Positions 1-9,406 of a DNA stretch of 64,000 nucleotides are shown here, one piece after another. The stretch is from positions 124,001 to 188,000 of the forward strand of contig NZ_CP016617.1 of NCBI RefSeq assembly GCF_002741015.1, in the 5' to 3' direction. The first letter of the stretch is position 1; every line of letters begins with the position of its first letter. A program made the position numbers and the translations under genes. The DNA is from Microvirga ossetica (GTDB lineage Bacteria > Pseudomonadota > Alphaproteobacteria > Rhizobiales > Beijerinckiaceae). Under the pieces are notes generated by a model. The model ran no database searches. It worked only from the letters and a program-made list of their open reading frames with translations, and was not told the origin of the DNA.

Positions 1-2
1 CC

Positions 3-80
3 GCCTATTACGTCACCGCGGACGCCGATCTTTTGGCCATGGCCGCCGAACGGGCCTTGGCCTGGGGAGAGACGCCATGA
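3..80 (+). CDS. C-terminal end of a tyrosine recombinase, cut by the window edge
   Basis: The frame is open from the window start and ends AYYVTADADLL...AWGETP followed by TGA. The YY/WY-then-LLAxAAxR pattern is the usual C-terminus of a RIT-type tyrosine recombinase, with the nucleophilic tyrosine in the YY pair. Its stop overlaps the next start by 4 bp (ATGA at 77-80), as in the co-translated recombinase trios of RIT elements. Only about 25 residues are visible, so the assignment leans on this arrangement. Confidence 0.6.
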   Translation, partial: AYYVTADADLLAMAAERALAWGETP

Positions 81-1078
81 CCGGCCGCTTCTCCTTTCCG
101 TCGCTGCTGGAGTCCTTCTTCCGCCATCGCATGGCCAAGCAGCGCAATGCCACGCCAGCAACGATCGCCAGTTATCGGGATGCCCTTCGCATGCTGATCC
201 TGTTTGCCGCCGATAGGACCGGATGTACGCCATGCGATCTCACCATCGGCGACTTGGATCGCGACACCATCCTTGCCTTCCTCGATCACCTGGAGGTCTC
301 GCGCGGGAACAAGGTCCAGACGCGCAATGCGCGGCTGGCGGCGGTGCGATCCTTCTTCCAGCACGTCGCCGCCAACGACCCCGCCTCGCTTGGCATCGCC
401 CATAGGATCCTCGCCATCCCGCTGAAGAAAGCGCACACCGAGATCACCCATCACCTCACGCGCACGGAGCTGGATGCGCTCATCGCGGCGCCTGATCAAC
501 GGACCGTACGGGGCCGCCGCGATCGAACCTTGCTGCTGTTTCTCGGTCGCACCGGCGCCCGGGTAACCGAAGCAACGGGCGTCAATGTCGACGATGTCCA
601 GCTCGACCGGACCAGGCCCCAGGTGCTTCTGCGCGGCAAGGGGCGCAGGGAACGTGTTGTGCCAGTCTCGGCCGATCTCGCTCAAGCCCTCAGAGCCTTG
701 ATCGCCGAACATGGCCTCAACCATGATTCGCGGGATCCGATATTCCGCGGCGCCCGTGGTGAGCGAATGACTCGGTTCGGTGTGACGCACGTCGTCCGGC
801 GCGCGGTAGCCGCGGTCACGCAGCCGGGGTTAGCATGCAAGGTCGTGTCGCCCCATGTTCTGCGCCACACCCTCGCCATGACGCTGCTGCAATCGGGTGT
901 CGACCTGCTCACGATCCAGGCCTGGCTCGGTCATGCCCAGGTCGCGACGACACATCGCTATGCGGCCGCCGATGTCGAGATGATGCGCCGCGGTCTCGAC
1001 CACGCCGCCATCCCGGGCAAGCACCCCGCCCGGTTCAAGGCAAAGGACGCGGTGCTTCAACTGCTTGAGAGCCTATAA
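77..1078 (+). CDS. Tyrosine recombinase / integrase, last gene of a RIT-like trio
   Basis: 333 aa. The N-terminal SAM-like core-binding domain covers about residues 5-110. The catalytic domain shows the first arginine in GARVTEA (about 165), a conserved lysine in RGKGRRE, the HxxR box HVLRHT (about 263) and the tyrosine in GHAQVATTHRY (about 295). All catalytic positions are present, so the protein should cut and rejoin DNA through a 3'-phosphotyrosine. ATGA coupling to the upstream recombinase and the inverted repeats just after the stop (1078-1144) place it at the right end of a RIT element. That element interrupts IS66 tnpB. RIT assignment is by organisation; only one and a bit of the expected three genes are in view. 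Confidence 0.88.
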   Translation: MTGRFSFPSLLESFFRHRMAKQRNATPATIASYRDALRMLILFAADRTGCTPCDLTIGDLDRDTILAFLDHLEVSRGNKVQTRNARLAAVRSFFQHVAANDPASLGIAHRILAIPLKKAHTEITHHLTRTELDALIAAPDQRTVRGRRDRTLLLFLGRTGARVTEATGVNVDDVQLDRTRPQVLLRGKGRRERVVPVSADLAQALRALIAEHGLNHDSRDPIFRGARGERMTRFGVTHVVRRAVAAVTQPGLACKVVSPHVLRHTLAMTLLQSGVDLLTIQAWLGHAQVATTHRYAAADVEMMRRGLDHAAIPGKHPARFKAKDAVLQLLESL

Positions 1079-1160
1079 TTATGTGGCGGCTGGGAGCCGC
1101 AAAATGCTGGGATGCCGCCATCGGCTCTGCCGCCGTCACATAATCTCTCACGACACATAA
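1078..1160. repeat. Right terminal region of the RIT-like element with inverted repeats
   Basis: Arm 1078-1093 (ATTATGTGGCGGCTGG) and arm 1129-1144 (GCCGCCGTCACATAAT) form an imperfect inverted repeat about 35 nt apart. A third CACATAA lies at 1154-1160. The IS66 tnpB frame resumes right after 1160. This fits recombinase-binding sites at an element end; the other end is outside the window. Confidence 0.55.
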
Positions 1161-1277
1161 GGCCGGGTTCTGATGCAGAACCTCCTGAGCCAGGGCGGCA
1201 AGGCCGGTGATGCCGCGGCGCATGTCGGTCACCCCACAGGCAAGGTAGACCCGAACACCCACTCCCGGTCCGATCAT
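1161..1277 (-). pseudogene. tnpB: IS66 TnpB, 5' fragment
   Basis: The ATG at 1277 overlaps the tnpA stop (ATGA). The first 40 residues (MIGPGVGVRVYLACGVTDMR...LHQNPAL) match the conserved TnpB start with the GVTDMRRG motif. After that the frame enters the RIT terminus and loses similarity, so roughly two thirds of the usual ~115 aa is missing. TnpB is required for IS66 transposition; this copy cannot supply it. Confidence 0.8.
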
Positions 1278-1672
1278 GCGCTCTCCGCAATCCGGATGGC
1301 GCGCATGAGCAGGTTCTCCGGCAAATCCGCTGCGGCGCGCACGATCCGCCCGTTGCGCAGCCCGATCTCCACATGGCGCTCGTTTGCTGGAAAAGCATTG
1401 GAGGTCCCGCCTTGCGGCGGCGCTGCGGCAAGCTCCACAGGCAGAAACCGGGTCTCCTCGACCGGGACCATGCGCTTGTCCCGCGTCTCTCGGCGCCACT
1501 GATAGAAATGCTGGCGCGTGATGGCGTGCCGCCGCGCCACATCCGACACCGTCGCGCCCTCCACGCCGACTTCGCTTAAAATCTGCGACTTCTCTTCGGT
1601 CGACCAGCGCCGACGCCGCTCTATGCCAGTCAGGATCTCTTGCCGCATCATCCACGTCCTTGATGACGTCAA
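1274..1672 (-). CDS. tnpA: IS66-family TnpA (helix-turn-helix accessory protein)
   Basis: 132 aa with an N-terminal helix-turn-helix (WSTEEKSQIL...VARRHAITRQHFYQWRRE, about residues 22-60) and a variable C-terminus, as usual for IS66 TnpA. Two methionines near residue 8 (MMRQEIL) could be the real start. It is translationally coupled to the tnpB fragment. Complete, but orphaned because tnpB is interrupted. Confidence 0.8.
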   Translation of the reverse strand: MTSSRTWMMRQEILTGIERRRRWSTEEKSQILSEVGVEGATVSDVARRHAITRQHFYQWRRETRDKRMVPVEETRFLPVELAAAPPQGGTSNAFPANERHVEIGLRNGRIVRAAADLPENLLMRAIRIAESA

Positions 1673-1746
1673 TAACGACGTCGTTAACGACGGGAATTTA
1701 CATCGTCATGGAACGCCTCAGAAGGCGGCCTAAATCGGCCGGTTAC

Positions 1747-3124
1747 GTTCAATCTCCGCCGTCAGGTCCTGTTCCTGGCGCGCGAGGGCCGCCAACCGCG
1801 CCTCCGCATCACGCCGCCGCCGCGTGTATTCCTCAAGCGACACGATGCCGGCGAGATAGGCTTCGGTAAGCCGTTCGATCCGCTGCTCCAGCGCCGCCAG
1901 TCCGTGCATCAGATTCGTCTGTCGGGCTTGTCGCTCCTGCGGCAGCCAATGCCCGCCCCGCGCCCGCTCCATCGCTTGTGCGATCATCTCAGGCGTCTCG
2001 AGCAGTTGGCACAGATCCCGCCAGACCAGATCATCGAGAGCCGTGGCGGGGATGAAGCGCGCCGGACAGCGCACCCCCGTTGCGCGCAGGCGGGTCGTGG
2101 TGCGACAGACATAGTAATCGTAGTGGCCCTGCTGGCATCGCCCGACGCAGGCGTAGCGACAGTGGCCGCAGCTGACGAGGCCACGCAGCAGGTAGTCATG
2201 GGCTCGATTGTTTCGTCGCGCCATCTGCCGATTATACACCAGACGCTCAGCAGCTTTCTCAAATTGGGTGGAGCTGACCAGCGCCGGCACCGGCGCCACC
2301 GCAATCCATTCGCCGGGCTCGCGCCGGCTCTTCCCGCAGCTGTGCCGACCGACCGGGGCCAGCGCCGAGCGTCGGGTGGTCAAGGCGCGGGACCGCGTGC
2401 GGTTGGCGAACACCTGACCGATATAGGTGGGATTGGTCAGCACATGGCAGAGGGTGGCCGGACACCAGGCCGGGCATCCGGCGGGTGAGGCGATGCCCAA
2501 CCGCTCAAGCTGCTGACCGAGCCCGTAGAGCGACAGTCCGTCCTCGGCATACCAGCGAAAGATGGCGCGCACGACCATTGCCTCGGCCTCGTCGATCCGC
2601 ACGCCGGTGGGATCGCGCGGATGGTCGGGATCGACACGATAGCCATAGGGTGGTTTGGTCCACGGCAGAAGCGTGCCAGCCTGCAGCTTGCGCAGCCGTC
2701 CGCGGCGCGTGCGCTCGACAATCAGGACGCGCTCATATTCGGCCACCGCCCCGCGGATCTGGAGCAGCAACTGGTCATGCGGATCCTGGCTCATGGGCCG
2801 GTCGAGGAACTCCACGGCCGCGCCGTGCCGTTCCAGCTCCTCGACGAGCAGCACCTGATGAACATAGTTGCGGGCAAGCCGATCAGGCGCAGTGATCAGG
2901 ATGTGGTCGAGCTGAGCACTGGCCGCCGCATCCCTCAAGTGGTCCAGTGCCGGCCGTTGCAAGCTGGCTCCACTGTAGCCGTCGTCGCGAAAGACATAGT
3001 CGGCGGGCAACTCCCAGTGCTGTGCGTCCGCATGGGCGCGCAAGCGCTCGAGTTGGCTCTCAATCGACTGACTGTCGGTCTGACGCTGGGTCGACACGCG
3101 TGCATAGGCCGCTGCGATCGGCAT
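1747..3124 (-). pseudogene. Large serine recombinase LSR-3, N-terminal two thirds
   Basis: The start is set at 3124 (MPIAAAYARVST), which carries the catalytic serine of the resolvase domain (YARVST). The resolvase domain covers about residues 1-150 (DRLAR, EYERVL), then a recombinase domain, a zinc-ribbon region (SCGHCRYACVG, CPARF) and a coiled coil (LEQRIERL...). The frame ends at AEIER, where IS66 is inserted. The missing C-terminal part appears at 44716 on the plus strand with the same 8-bp target. An in-frame upstream ATG at 3400 would add about 90 unconserved residues. Confidence 0.85.
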
Positions 3125-3427
3125 GATGGTTCTCCTGTGGCCCAGGCCTTGGATCATCGCCCAGATCGCAGCTTGGCCGTGCTGGCGCGCCCTCCACGAG
3201 CAGCCGATAGGCTTTGTCCCAGCGCGTCTGCGCCCTCGGGCCGCCGGTCCAGCATCGCCTGATTGTCCACTGACCCTGGTGCCTGATGGCCTCCGCAAGG
3301 GGTTGATCCCTCGCAGAGACAAACTGCAGCCGCCGCATGCCGAAGCCGGTGCGGGACCGAGCTGCCATGCAGGCTCAGACGGCCATGGCGAACCCAGCAA
3401 AATTTGTCATTTGTGAATCTACCATCT
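3125..3427. other. No clear gene; upstream region of LSR-3
   Basis: About 300 bp between LSR-3 and the IS110 remnant. A minus-strand frame overlapping the LSR-3 start is open (3060-3368), but I recognise no family. Positions 3401-3416 (AATTTGTCATTTGTGA) recur exactly at 53645-53660, so this edge may hold the terminus of an unidentified element. Confidence 0.4.
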
Positions 3428-4341
3428 TAGACGGGTTCTGGATCCATCGCGTGCTTCAAGATGAGGGGATCGAAAGTCACGTCGTCGATCCCGCCTCGAT
3501 CGCCGTCTCGCGCCGGCATCGCCGCGCCAAGACCGACCGGATTGACGGCGAGGCTCTGGTGCGCACCTTGCTGGCTTACAAGCGGGGCGAGCCGCGCGTC
3601 TGCGCCATGGTCCATGTGCCGACACCAGACGAAGAGGATCAGCGGCGCCTCTGCCGGGAGCTGAAGACGCTCGTCGGCGAACGGGTCCGGCATGTCAACC
3701 GGCTCAGGGGGCTGTTCTTCTCACAAGGCATTGCCGACTACGACCTGCGGCGTCCGGACAGGCGTGCAAGACTCGACGAGTTGCGGACCGGCGACGGGCG
3801 TCCCTTGCCGCAGCATCTCAAAGCCGTGGCGCGGCGCGAACTCGAGGTCATCGAGTTGCTGGATCGGCAGATCGCGGCCGTGAAGGCCGAACGCGATGCC
3901 CTTCTGGCCGCGGCGCAAACGGCGGAGGTCCCGTCAAAGGCAGTTCAGATGCTGCTCGGCCTCAAGGGAATTGGATCGGGGTTCGCGGGCGCGCTGTGGT
4001 CGGAAGGCCTGTTCCGGCGCTTTGACAACCGGCGGCAGGTGGCGGCCTATGCCGGGCTAGCCCCGACGCCCTGGAAGAGTGGCAAGATCGATCACGAGCA
4101 GGGAGTATCGAAAGCCGGCAATCCCCGGCTGCGCGCCGTCTTGGTCGAGATGGCGTGGCTCTGGCTGCGGCATCAACCGGGATCAGCCCTTGCGCTGTGG
4201 TACCATGATCGGGTGCGCTGCCTGGGCGGGCGGATGAAGAAGGTCACGATCGTCGCGCTGGCCAGAAAGTTGCTGGTGGCTCTCTGGAAGTATGTAGTCC
4301 ACGGCGTGGTCATCGAGGGAGCGGAGTTGAAAGCTGCCTGA
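3428..4341 (+). pseudogene. IS110-family transposase, 5'-truncated
   Basis: The recognisable protein begins at DGFWIHRVLQ. The family usually has about 75 residues before this, carrying the first DEDD aspartate and the glutamate. The rest is good: KTDRIDGEALV (third and fourth acidic positions), a long helical linker, and the C-terminal Transposase_20 domain (LLGLKGIG...AYAGLAPTPWKSG...SKAGNPRLR). The complete copy at 30700-31851 is its closest relative here. Inactive because the start of the catalytic domain is absent. Confidence 0.85.
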
Positions 4342-4606
4342 TCCTGCCCGCACACAGAATTCTCATCACTTCCACCAAGGCCTGATCAGCTTTGGCGGAT
4401 CCGGGTGGACGAACCGCGGTAAGGGTCTGGCCTGAACCGCCGTAGTTAAGAATGGTCGCGTCCTCCCGAGCCCTGCCCGCAGAATGCGGGATGGTGGTGC
4501 AGCCGCCGCGAGCGGCGACCGTATGTGATGGGGTGGACGCCCCCGACGGCCTCGCTGTGGCAGAGTGGGTGTCGAACACCCGTTGAAGGAGGCGTCTGTA
4601 GGTCAG
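4342..4606. other. Non-coding junction between two IS110 elements
   Basis: Contains the 3' flank of the first IS110 remnant and the 5' flank of the next. GATGGGGTGGACGCCCC at 4528-4544 resembles 10014-10028 in front of the related IS110 pseudogene, so this is element DNA and not host sequence. IS110 flanks commonly encode a bridge RNA; I cannot fold it here. Confidence 0.4.
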
Positions 4607-5623
4607 GTGAGCACAATCGGATTGGACATCGCTAAGCACGTTTTCCAGGCGCATGGAGCCGATGCGTCGGGTCATGTCGTCTTTCGCAAGAAGATCACAC
4701 GCGCGAAACTGATCGAGTTCATGGCCTCGCAGCCGCCGTGCCTGGTGGCCCTGGAGGCGTGTGGCGGGGCCCATTACTGGGCCCGCGAGATCACCCAACT
4801 GGGTCACACGGTCCGCCTGATCCCGCCGGCGTATGTCAAACCGTTCGTCAAGCGGCATAAGAATGATGCCGCTAATGCGGAGGCGATCTGCGAGGCGGCT
4901 CAGCGGCCCAACATGCGGTACGTGGCCGTGAAGGATGAGGAGCAGCAGGCCAGGACCGTTGTCTTCCGGGCGCGCGATCTTCTCGTGCAGCAGCGGACCC
5001 AGCTGATCAACGCTCTGCGCGGTCACCTGACAGAATATGGATGCATCGTGCCAAAGGGACCGGCGCACGTGGCGCGGCTGATCGCGTGGATCGAGGACCC
5101 TGCCTCGCAGTTGCCGGAGAGCGCACGGGCGGTGTTCACGGTGCTGATCGACAGCCTGAAGGTGGTGGACACGCAGATCGCCGGTCTGGATGCCGAGATT
5201 GCCCGGCGCTCGCGCGAGGATCCGATCGCCCGCCGGCTGATGACCATTCCCGGGATCGGCCCCATCACGGCCACCGCGATCACGGCGCTGGCCCCGCCTC
5301 CGGAAACATTCCGCAAAGGCCGGGACTTTGCCGCCTGGCTGGGGCTCACGCCCTTGCAGAAGTCGACCGGCGGCAAGCAGAGGCTCGGCGCGATCTCGAA
5401 GATGGGCGAACGAACCCTGAGGCGGCTGCTGATCATCGGCAGCAGCAGCGTAGTGCATCAGCCATGCAAGCGCGGAGCGCCCGCCGGCTCGTGGCTGGCC
5501 CAGATATTGGCGCGCAAGCCGCGCATGCTGGTCACGGTCGCGCTGGCGAACAAAATCGCTCGCGTGGTTTGGGCCCTGCTGGCGAAGGGCGAAGTTTATC
5601 GAGCTCCGGTCGCAGCGGCGTGA
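4607..5623 (+). CDS. IS110-family transposase with a substituted catalytic aspartate
   Basis: The start is set at GTG 4607 (VSTIGLDIAK), preceded by AAGGAGG; an upstream GTG at 4565 is possible. About 338 aa. The N-terminal DEDD domain shows GLDIAK (first D) and ALEACGGAHYW (E), but the third motif reads KNDAANAEA. The sister copy at 12,9xx reads KNDAADAEA. The C-terminal Transposase_20 domain is intact (IPGIGPITA...GLTPLQKSTGGKQRLGAISKMG). Family knowledge: these acidic residues bind the metal for strand exchange, so this full-length copy may be dead. Confidence 0.88.
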   Translation: MSTIGLDIAKHVFQAHGADASGHVVFRKKITRAKLIEFMASQPPCLVALEACGGAHYWAREITQLGHTVRLIPPAYVKPFVKRHKNDAANAEAICEAAQRPNMRYVAVKDEEQQARTVVFRARDLLVQQRTQLINALRGHLTEYGCIVPKGPAHVARLIAWIEDPASQLPESARAVFTVLIDSLKVVDTQIAGLDAEIARRSREDPIARRLMTIPGIGPITATAITALAPPPETFRKGRDFAAWLGLTPLQKSTGGKQRLGAISKMGERTLRRLLIIGSSSVVHQPCKRGAPAGSWLAQILARKPRMLVTVALANKIARVVWALLAKGEVYRAPVAAA

Positions 5624-5802
5624 AGCTGGCTGCGAGCGCGAGGCTGTCGACGGCGTAGGCGGGCGAAGGAGGGTATGGCACAACAGTCGGCGAGACGGGG
5701 CTGGAAGAACCAGGCAAACTCAGAGCGCTTCAAGCGCGCGAATGTGATTTGGATCCGGTCCGCGAACTCCCATACAGGCCCGCAGCGTTCATGCTGCACT
5801 TA

Positions 5803-7001
5803 GTGGTGCATCCGGCATGTTCCGAGGTATAATGGCAGTCCCTTCTGACCTGCTGGCGGAGGTGGCCCATGGCACGGGTCTGCTTACGCGAAATGACTGC
5901 TGCTGAGTATGCGGCGGTCCAAAAGCTAGCTCACTCCCACACGGCTCCGGCCCAACGCGTGCAACGCGCCCAAATCATCTGGCGGGCCGGTTGCGGCGAG
6001 AGTGCATCAGCGATTGCAGCCCGGGTCGGTCTTGATGGGGAGACCGTGCGCAAGCGCATCTGCCGCTTCAATGCCGAGGGTTTGGAAGCGCTCAAGGACC
6101 GACATCGCTCGGGTCGCCAACCAACCTACACGCCCGAGCAGACAGCCACCGTGATCGCCACCGCGCTGACCAAGCCTCAGACGCTGGGGCTGCCGTTTGC
6201 CGCCTGGACACTGGATCGACTGGCCGCCTACCTGCATGAGCAGAAAGGGATTGCGATGCAGCGCAGCCGCATCGACGAGATCCTGCTCCACGAGGGCCTG
6301 CGCTGGCGCAAACACGAGACCTGGTTCGGCGAGCGGGTCGATCCGGCCTTCGCGGCAAAAAGGGGGCGATCGAAACGCTCTACACCAAGCCGCCTGCGGG
6401 CAGTTGCGTGATCTGTCTCGATGAGATGGGACCGGTGAGCGCCAAGAGCTACGCGGGTCGGGCCCTGGTGCAGAGCCGGACGCGACCGGCCGAACGCGCC
6501 AAGCAGGAGATCGATTATGGCCGCCGGGCCAAGGGCTACATCTTCGGGGCGTTTTGTCCCGCCACCGGCGAAGCCTTCACGCATCCGTATCCCGGACGGG
6601 GTGGAGCGCACTGGGTCGACTTCCTCGGCCAGGTTGAGAGCTGGGTCCCGAGGACGACCAAACGGGTGTACGCGATCATGGATAACCTGAGTTCCCATCG
6701 CACGACCGACGTGCTGCTGTTCGTGCTGGCGCATCCGCGCTGGGAGATGGTGTTCCAACCCAAGTACGCGGCTTATCTCAACCTGATCGAGCCCTGGTGG
6801 AAGATCCTGCGTTCACTGGCTCTTGCCGGCCGGCGCTTCGAGACCTGGGAGGAGATCGTCGATGCGATCCACTGCTCGACAGTCTACTGGAATGCACACC
6901 GCCATCCGTTTGTCTGGGGCAGGCGCCGCCGGCATCGGCCCCGCCGCTCGCCCGGTATTGCTCTTCTGCCCAAGGCAGCATGACTTACCGGATGCACCAC
7001 T
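5803..7001 (+). mobile_element. IS630-family element, 1,199 bp, intact
   Basis: The terminal inverted repeats start GTGGTGCATCCGGCATG (left) and, reversed, AGTGGTGCATCCGGTAAG (right). TA flanks both ends (5801-5802, 7002-7003), as expected for IS630. A second copy at 29786-32477 is also 1,199 bp once its inserted IS110 is removed. Confidence 0.88.
5869..6983 (+). CDS. IS630-family transposase, two frames joined by -1 frameshift
   Basis: The first frame (5869-6411) holds the helix-turn-helix domains (ARVGLDGETVRKRI) up to GERVDPAFAAK. The second frame (readable from about 6357, open to 6983) holds the DDE core: D in CLDEMGP, D in IMDNLSSH, E in NLIEPWWK. The frames cross at a run of five A and five G (6357-6366). 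Shifting -1 there gives FAAK-KGAIETLYTKPP, which restores the family sequence without a gap. The related copy keeps the same homopolymer, so programmed frameshifting is more likely than decay. It catalyses cut-and-paste into TA. Confidence 0.85.
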
Positions 7002-7204
7002 TAGAGGCCGGACAGATGGCAGCGTCCGACTACGTCTCTATAGCCTCTAAAAATCGCTTGCGTCGGACGGGGCGTCCACAGATGAGTTTGAACCGAGCCG
7101 GATATGGCTCGTGTCACGCAACGGCTCGGATCCTGGATCTGGAACAACCGACTGGAGATTGCCCCATGAGTGGCTGACCCAACAAACTTGAATCATCCAA
7201 GCCC

Positions 7205-7224
7205 ATGTGAGCCCGTCCCGAAAA
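7205..7224. repeat. IS5-type terminal remnant left of IS91
   Basis: GAGCCCGTCCCGAAAAGG matches the left end of the IS5 at 36131. The continuation of that end (GATTGAGTGGCCGAGA...) reappears at 9766, so IS91 landed inside an old IS5 terminus. Confidence 0.65.
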
Positions 7225-7333
7225 GGATTGAACGAAGCCGCTGACGCGGCATTTGGTGCCCGGGGATGCGGATGATGCTTCTGTTTTGAAGGGTTGCGGC
7301 TGTTGAAGCGCAATTCCAGAACAGGAGATCAAG

Positions 7334-8194
7334 ATGGTCGAGATGAGCCCTCTGCGCCGTCGCATGATCGAGGACATGACGGTCCGCAATCTGTCGCCCG
7401 CCACGCAACGATCCTACATCCACGCGGTAGCGAAGTTTTCGCGCTATTTCGGCCGGTCCCCGGCTCGGCTTGGCCTGGAAGATGTCCGCGCCTTCCAGGT
7501 GCATCTGGTGGCGAAGGGGATCTCATGGTCGGCGCTGAACCAGACGGTCTGCGCGCTGCGGTTCTTTTACGGCGTGACACTGGGCCATGCCGAGATTCCA
7601 GAACGGATTGCCTATGCGCGCTTGCCCCGCAAGCTGCCCGTGGTGCTGAGCGCGGATGAGGTTGTCCGGTTCCTCGAGGCGGTGCCCAGCCTGAAGACGC
7701 GCACCGCGCTGACCACGGCCTATGCCGCGGGCCTCCGTGCCTCCGAGACCGTCGGCCTGAAGGTCGGCGACATCGACAGCGAACGCGGTGTCATCCTGAT
7801 CGCGCACGGCAAGGGCGGCAAGGACCGATACGTCATGCTGTCGGCGCAGCTTCTGCGCATCCTCCGGGTCTATTGGCGGCTGGCAAAGCCCAACGACTGG
7901 CTGTTTCCCGGTCGTGACGCAACCGCGCCAATCGATGTGCAGGTTCTCTATTCGGCATGCCGCTCGGCATGTATCGCCGCCGGCATCGACAAACGCGTGA
8001 CGGTCCACACGCTGCGGCACAGCTTCGCCACACATTTGCTCGAGAACGGAACCGACATTCGCATCATCCAGGTTTTGCTCGGTCACAACAATCTGTCGAG
8101 CACGGCACGCTACACGAAGGTCTCGAACGGCCTTATTCGCCGCACGGAGAGCCCGCTCGACCGTCTGAGGCTGGAGGTTGTTCCCCCAAACTGA
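7334..8194 (+). CDS. IS91-associated tyrosine recombinase
   Basis: 286 aa; ATG at 7334 preceded by AGGAG. XerC-like layout: SAM-like N-terminal domain (TVRNLSPATQRSYIHAVAKF), then the catalytic domain with R in GLRASE, K in HGKGGKDR, HTLRHSFATHL and GHNNLSSTARYTKV with the tyrosine. It sits 12 bp before the HUH transposase gene. This pairing is common in IS91 relatives; its exact role in their movement is not settled. Confidence 0.9.
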   Translation: MVEMSPLRRRMIEDMTVRNLSPATQRSYIHAVAKFSRYFGRSPARLGLEDVRAFQVHLVAKGISWSALNQTVCALRFFYGVTLGHAEIPERIAYARLPRKLPVVLSADEVVRFLEAVPSLKTRTALTTAYAAGLRASETVGLKVGDIDSERGVILIAHGKGGKDRYVMLSAQLLRILRVYWRLAKPNDWLFPGRDATAPIDVQVLYSACRSACIAAGIDKRVTVHTLRHSFATHLLENGTDIRIIQVLLGHNNLSSTARYTKVSNGLIRRTESPLDRLRLEVVPPN

Positions 8195-8206
8195 GCCGGC
8201 GTCGTC

Positions 8207-9406
8207 ATGTCGGCAAGACTGGAGGTGGCGGACATCATGCGTCGCCACGGCGAGGCCTATCGGCAGGCCCATGAGGGTCATCTCGGGCGGGTCGAGCGCC
8301 GCACGATGAGCGCGATCGAGCTGTGCCGGACAGCCGCTCTCGGTGGCCATCTGGAGGGATGCCCATCATGCAGGACAATCCGCGTCTCCTACAATTCCTG
8401 CCGCAACCGGCATTGCCCGAAGTGCCAAGGACAGGCCTGTCGGGATTGGCTCGCCGCGCGGCAGGGTGACCTCCTGCCGGTTCCCTACTTCCACGTGGTC
8501 TTCACGCTGCCGGAGCCGATGGCCGGCATCGCGTTTCAGAACAAGGCCGCCGTCTATTCCATCCTGTTCAAGGCCGCGGCTGAGACGTTGCTCACCATCG
8601 CCGCTGACCCCAAACATCTGGGGGCGGAGATTGGTCTCGTCGCGGTCCTGCACAGTTGGGGCCAGAACCTGCATTATCATCCGCACGTCCATTGCATCGT
8701 GCCGGGCGGCGGCCTGTCGCCTACCCGCTTCGGGCGTCGATCCGGGGCCGCGCAGTGGATTGCGTGCCGGCCCGGCTTCTTCCTGCCCGTGCGGGTCCTA
8801 TCGCGCCTGTTTCGTCGGCTGTTTCTGCAGGACCTGCAAGCCGCCTATGACGCGGGCAATCTGAGCTTCTTTGGCGACCTCGCCGGGCTGATGGCGCCCG
8901 CCGCGTTCCGCCGCCGGCTGGCAGAGGTCCGTCGTGTCGAATGGATCGTCTACGCCAAACCGCCCTTCGGTGGCCCCGGGCAGATGCTGACCTATCTCGG
9001 CCGCTACACCCATCGTGTCGCCATCGCCAATTCTCGGCTTGTCAGTATGGCCGACGGCAGGGTCTCGTTCCGCTGGAAGGACTATCGTCATCGCGGCAAG
9101 GTCAAGGTCATGACGCTCGATGCCCACGAGTTCATCCGGCGCTTCCTGCTGCACACCCTGCCGGACGGCTTCCACCGCATCCGACATTACGGCTTTCTCG
9201 CGAATGGCCATCGCGCCCAAAAGCTGGAACTGTGTCGCAGACTGCTGACCATCACGGCGCAAGAGAGCGCCGCCGACACCACGCATGATCGGCCCGCCGC
9301 AACTCCGGCCAGCCGGTGCTCCTGGTGCGGCCGACAGATGGTCACGTTCGGCATCTGGCGATGTGGGGAGGTGCCTCGCCGTCCCTTCTGGAGCGACAGT
9401 TCATGA
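8207..9406 (+). CDS. IS91-family HUH (Y1/Y2-type) transposase
   Basis: 399 aa. N-terminal zinc-binding region (CPSCRTIR, CRNRHCPKCQ), then the HUH metal site HYHPHVHC (about residue 160) and the nucleophile region YLGRYTHRVAI (about 265). Family knowledge: nicks one strand and transposes by rolling-circle replication. Length and motifs look complete. It ends in a second CxxC pair (CSWCG). Confidence 0.92.
   Translation: MSARLEVADIMRRHGEAYRQAHEGHLGRVERRTMSAIELCRTAALGGHLEGCPSCRTIRVSYNSCRNRHCPKCQGQACRDWLAARQGDLLPVPYFHVVFTLPEPMAGIAFQNKAAVYSILFKAAAETLLTIAADPKHLGAEIGLVAVLHSWGQNLHYHPHVHCIVPGGGLSPTRFGRRSGAAQWIACRPGFFLPVRVLSRLFRRLFLQDLQAAYDAGNLSFFGDLAGLMAPAAFRRRLAEVRRVEWIVYAKPPFGGPGQMLTYLGRYTHRVAIANSRLVSMADGRVSFRWKDYRHRGKVKVMTLDAHEFIRRFLLHTLPDGFHRIRHYGFLANGHRAQKLELCRRLLTITAQESAADTTHDRPAATPASRCSWCGRQMVTFGIWRCGEVPRRPFWSDSS

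Larger units (their letters stand above)
1161..1746 (-). mobile_element. IS66-family element, left part only (tnpA and start of tnpB)
   Basis: On the minus strand the element begins at 1746 with GTAACCGGCCGATTTAGG, an IS66-type terminus. It carries tnpA and the first 40 codons of tnpB, and stops where the RIT element begins. GATTGAAC abuts its outer end at 1747-1754. The same 8-mer borders an IS66 right end at 44716-44723. Confidence 0.8.

Noticed and set aside
4310..5683. Minus-strand 457-codon frame over the IS110 at 4607
   Set aside because: Antisense shadow; the composition is Arg/His/Gln-rich without domains, while the plus strand has a complete DEDD transposase.
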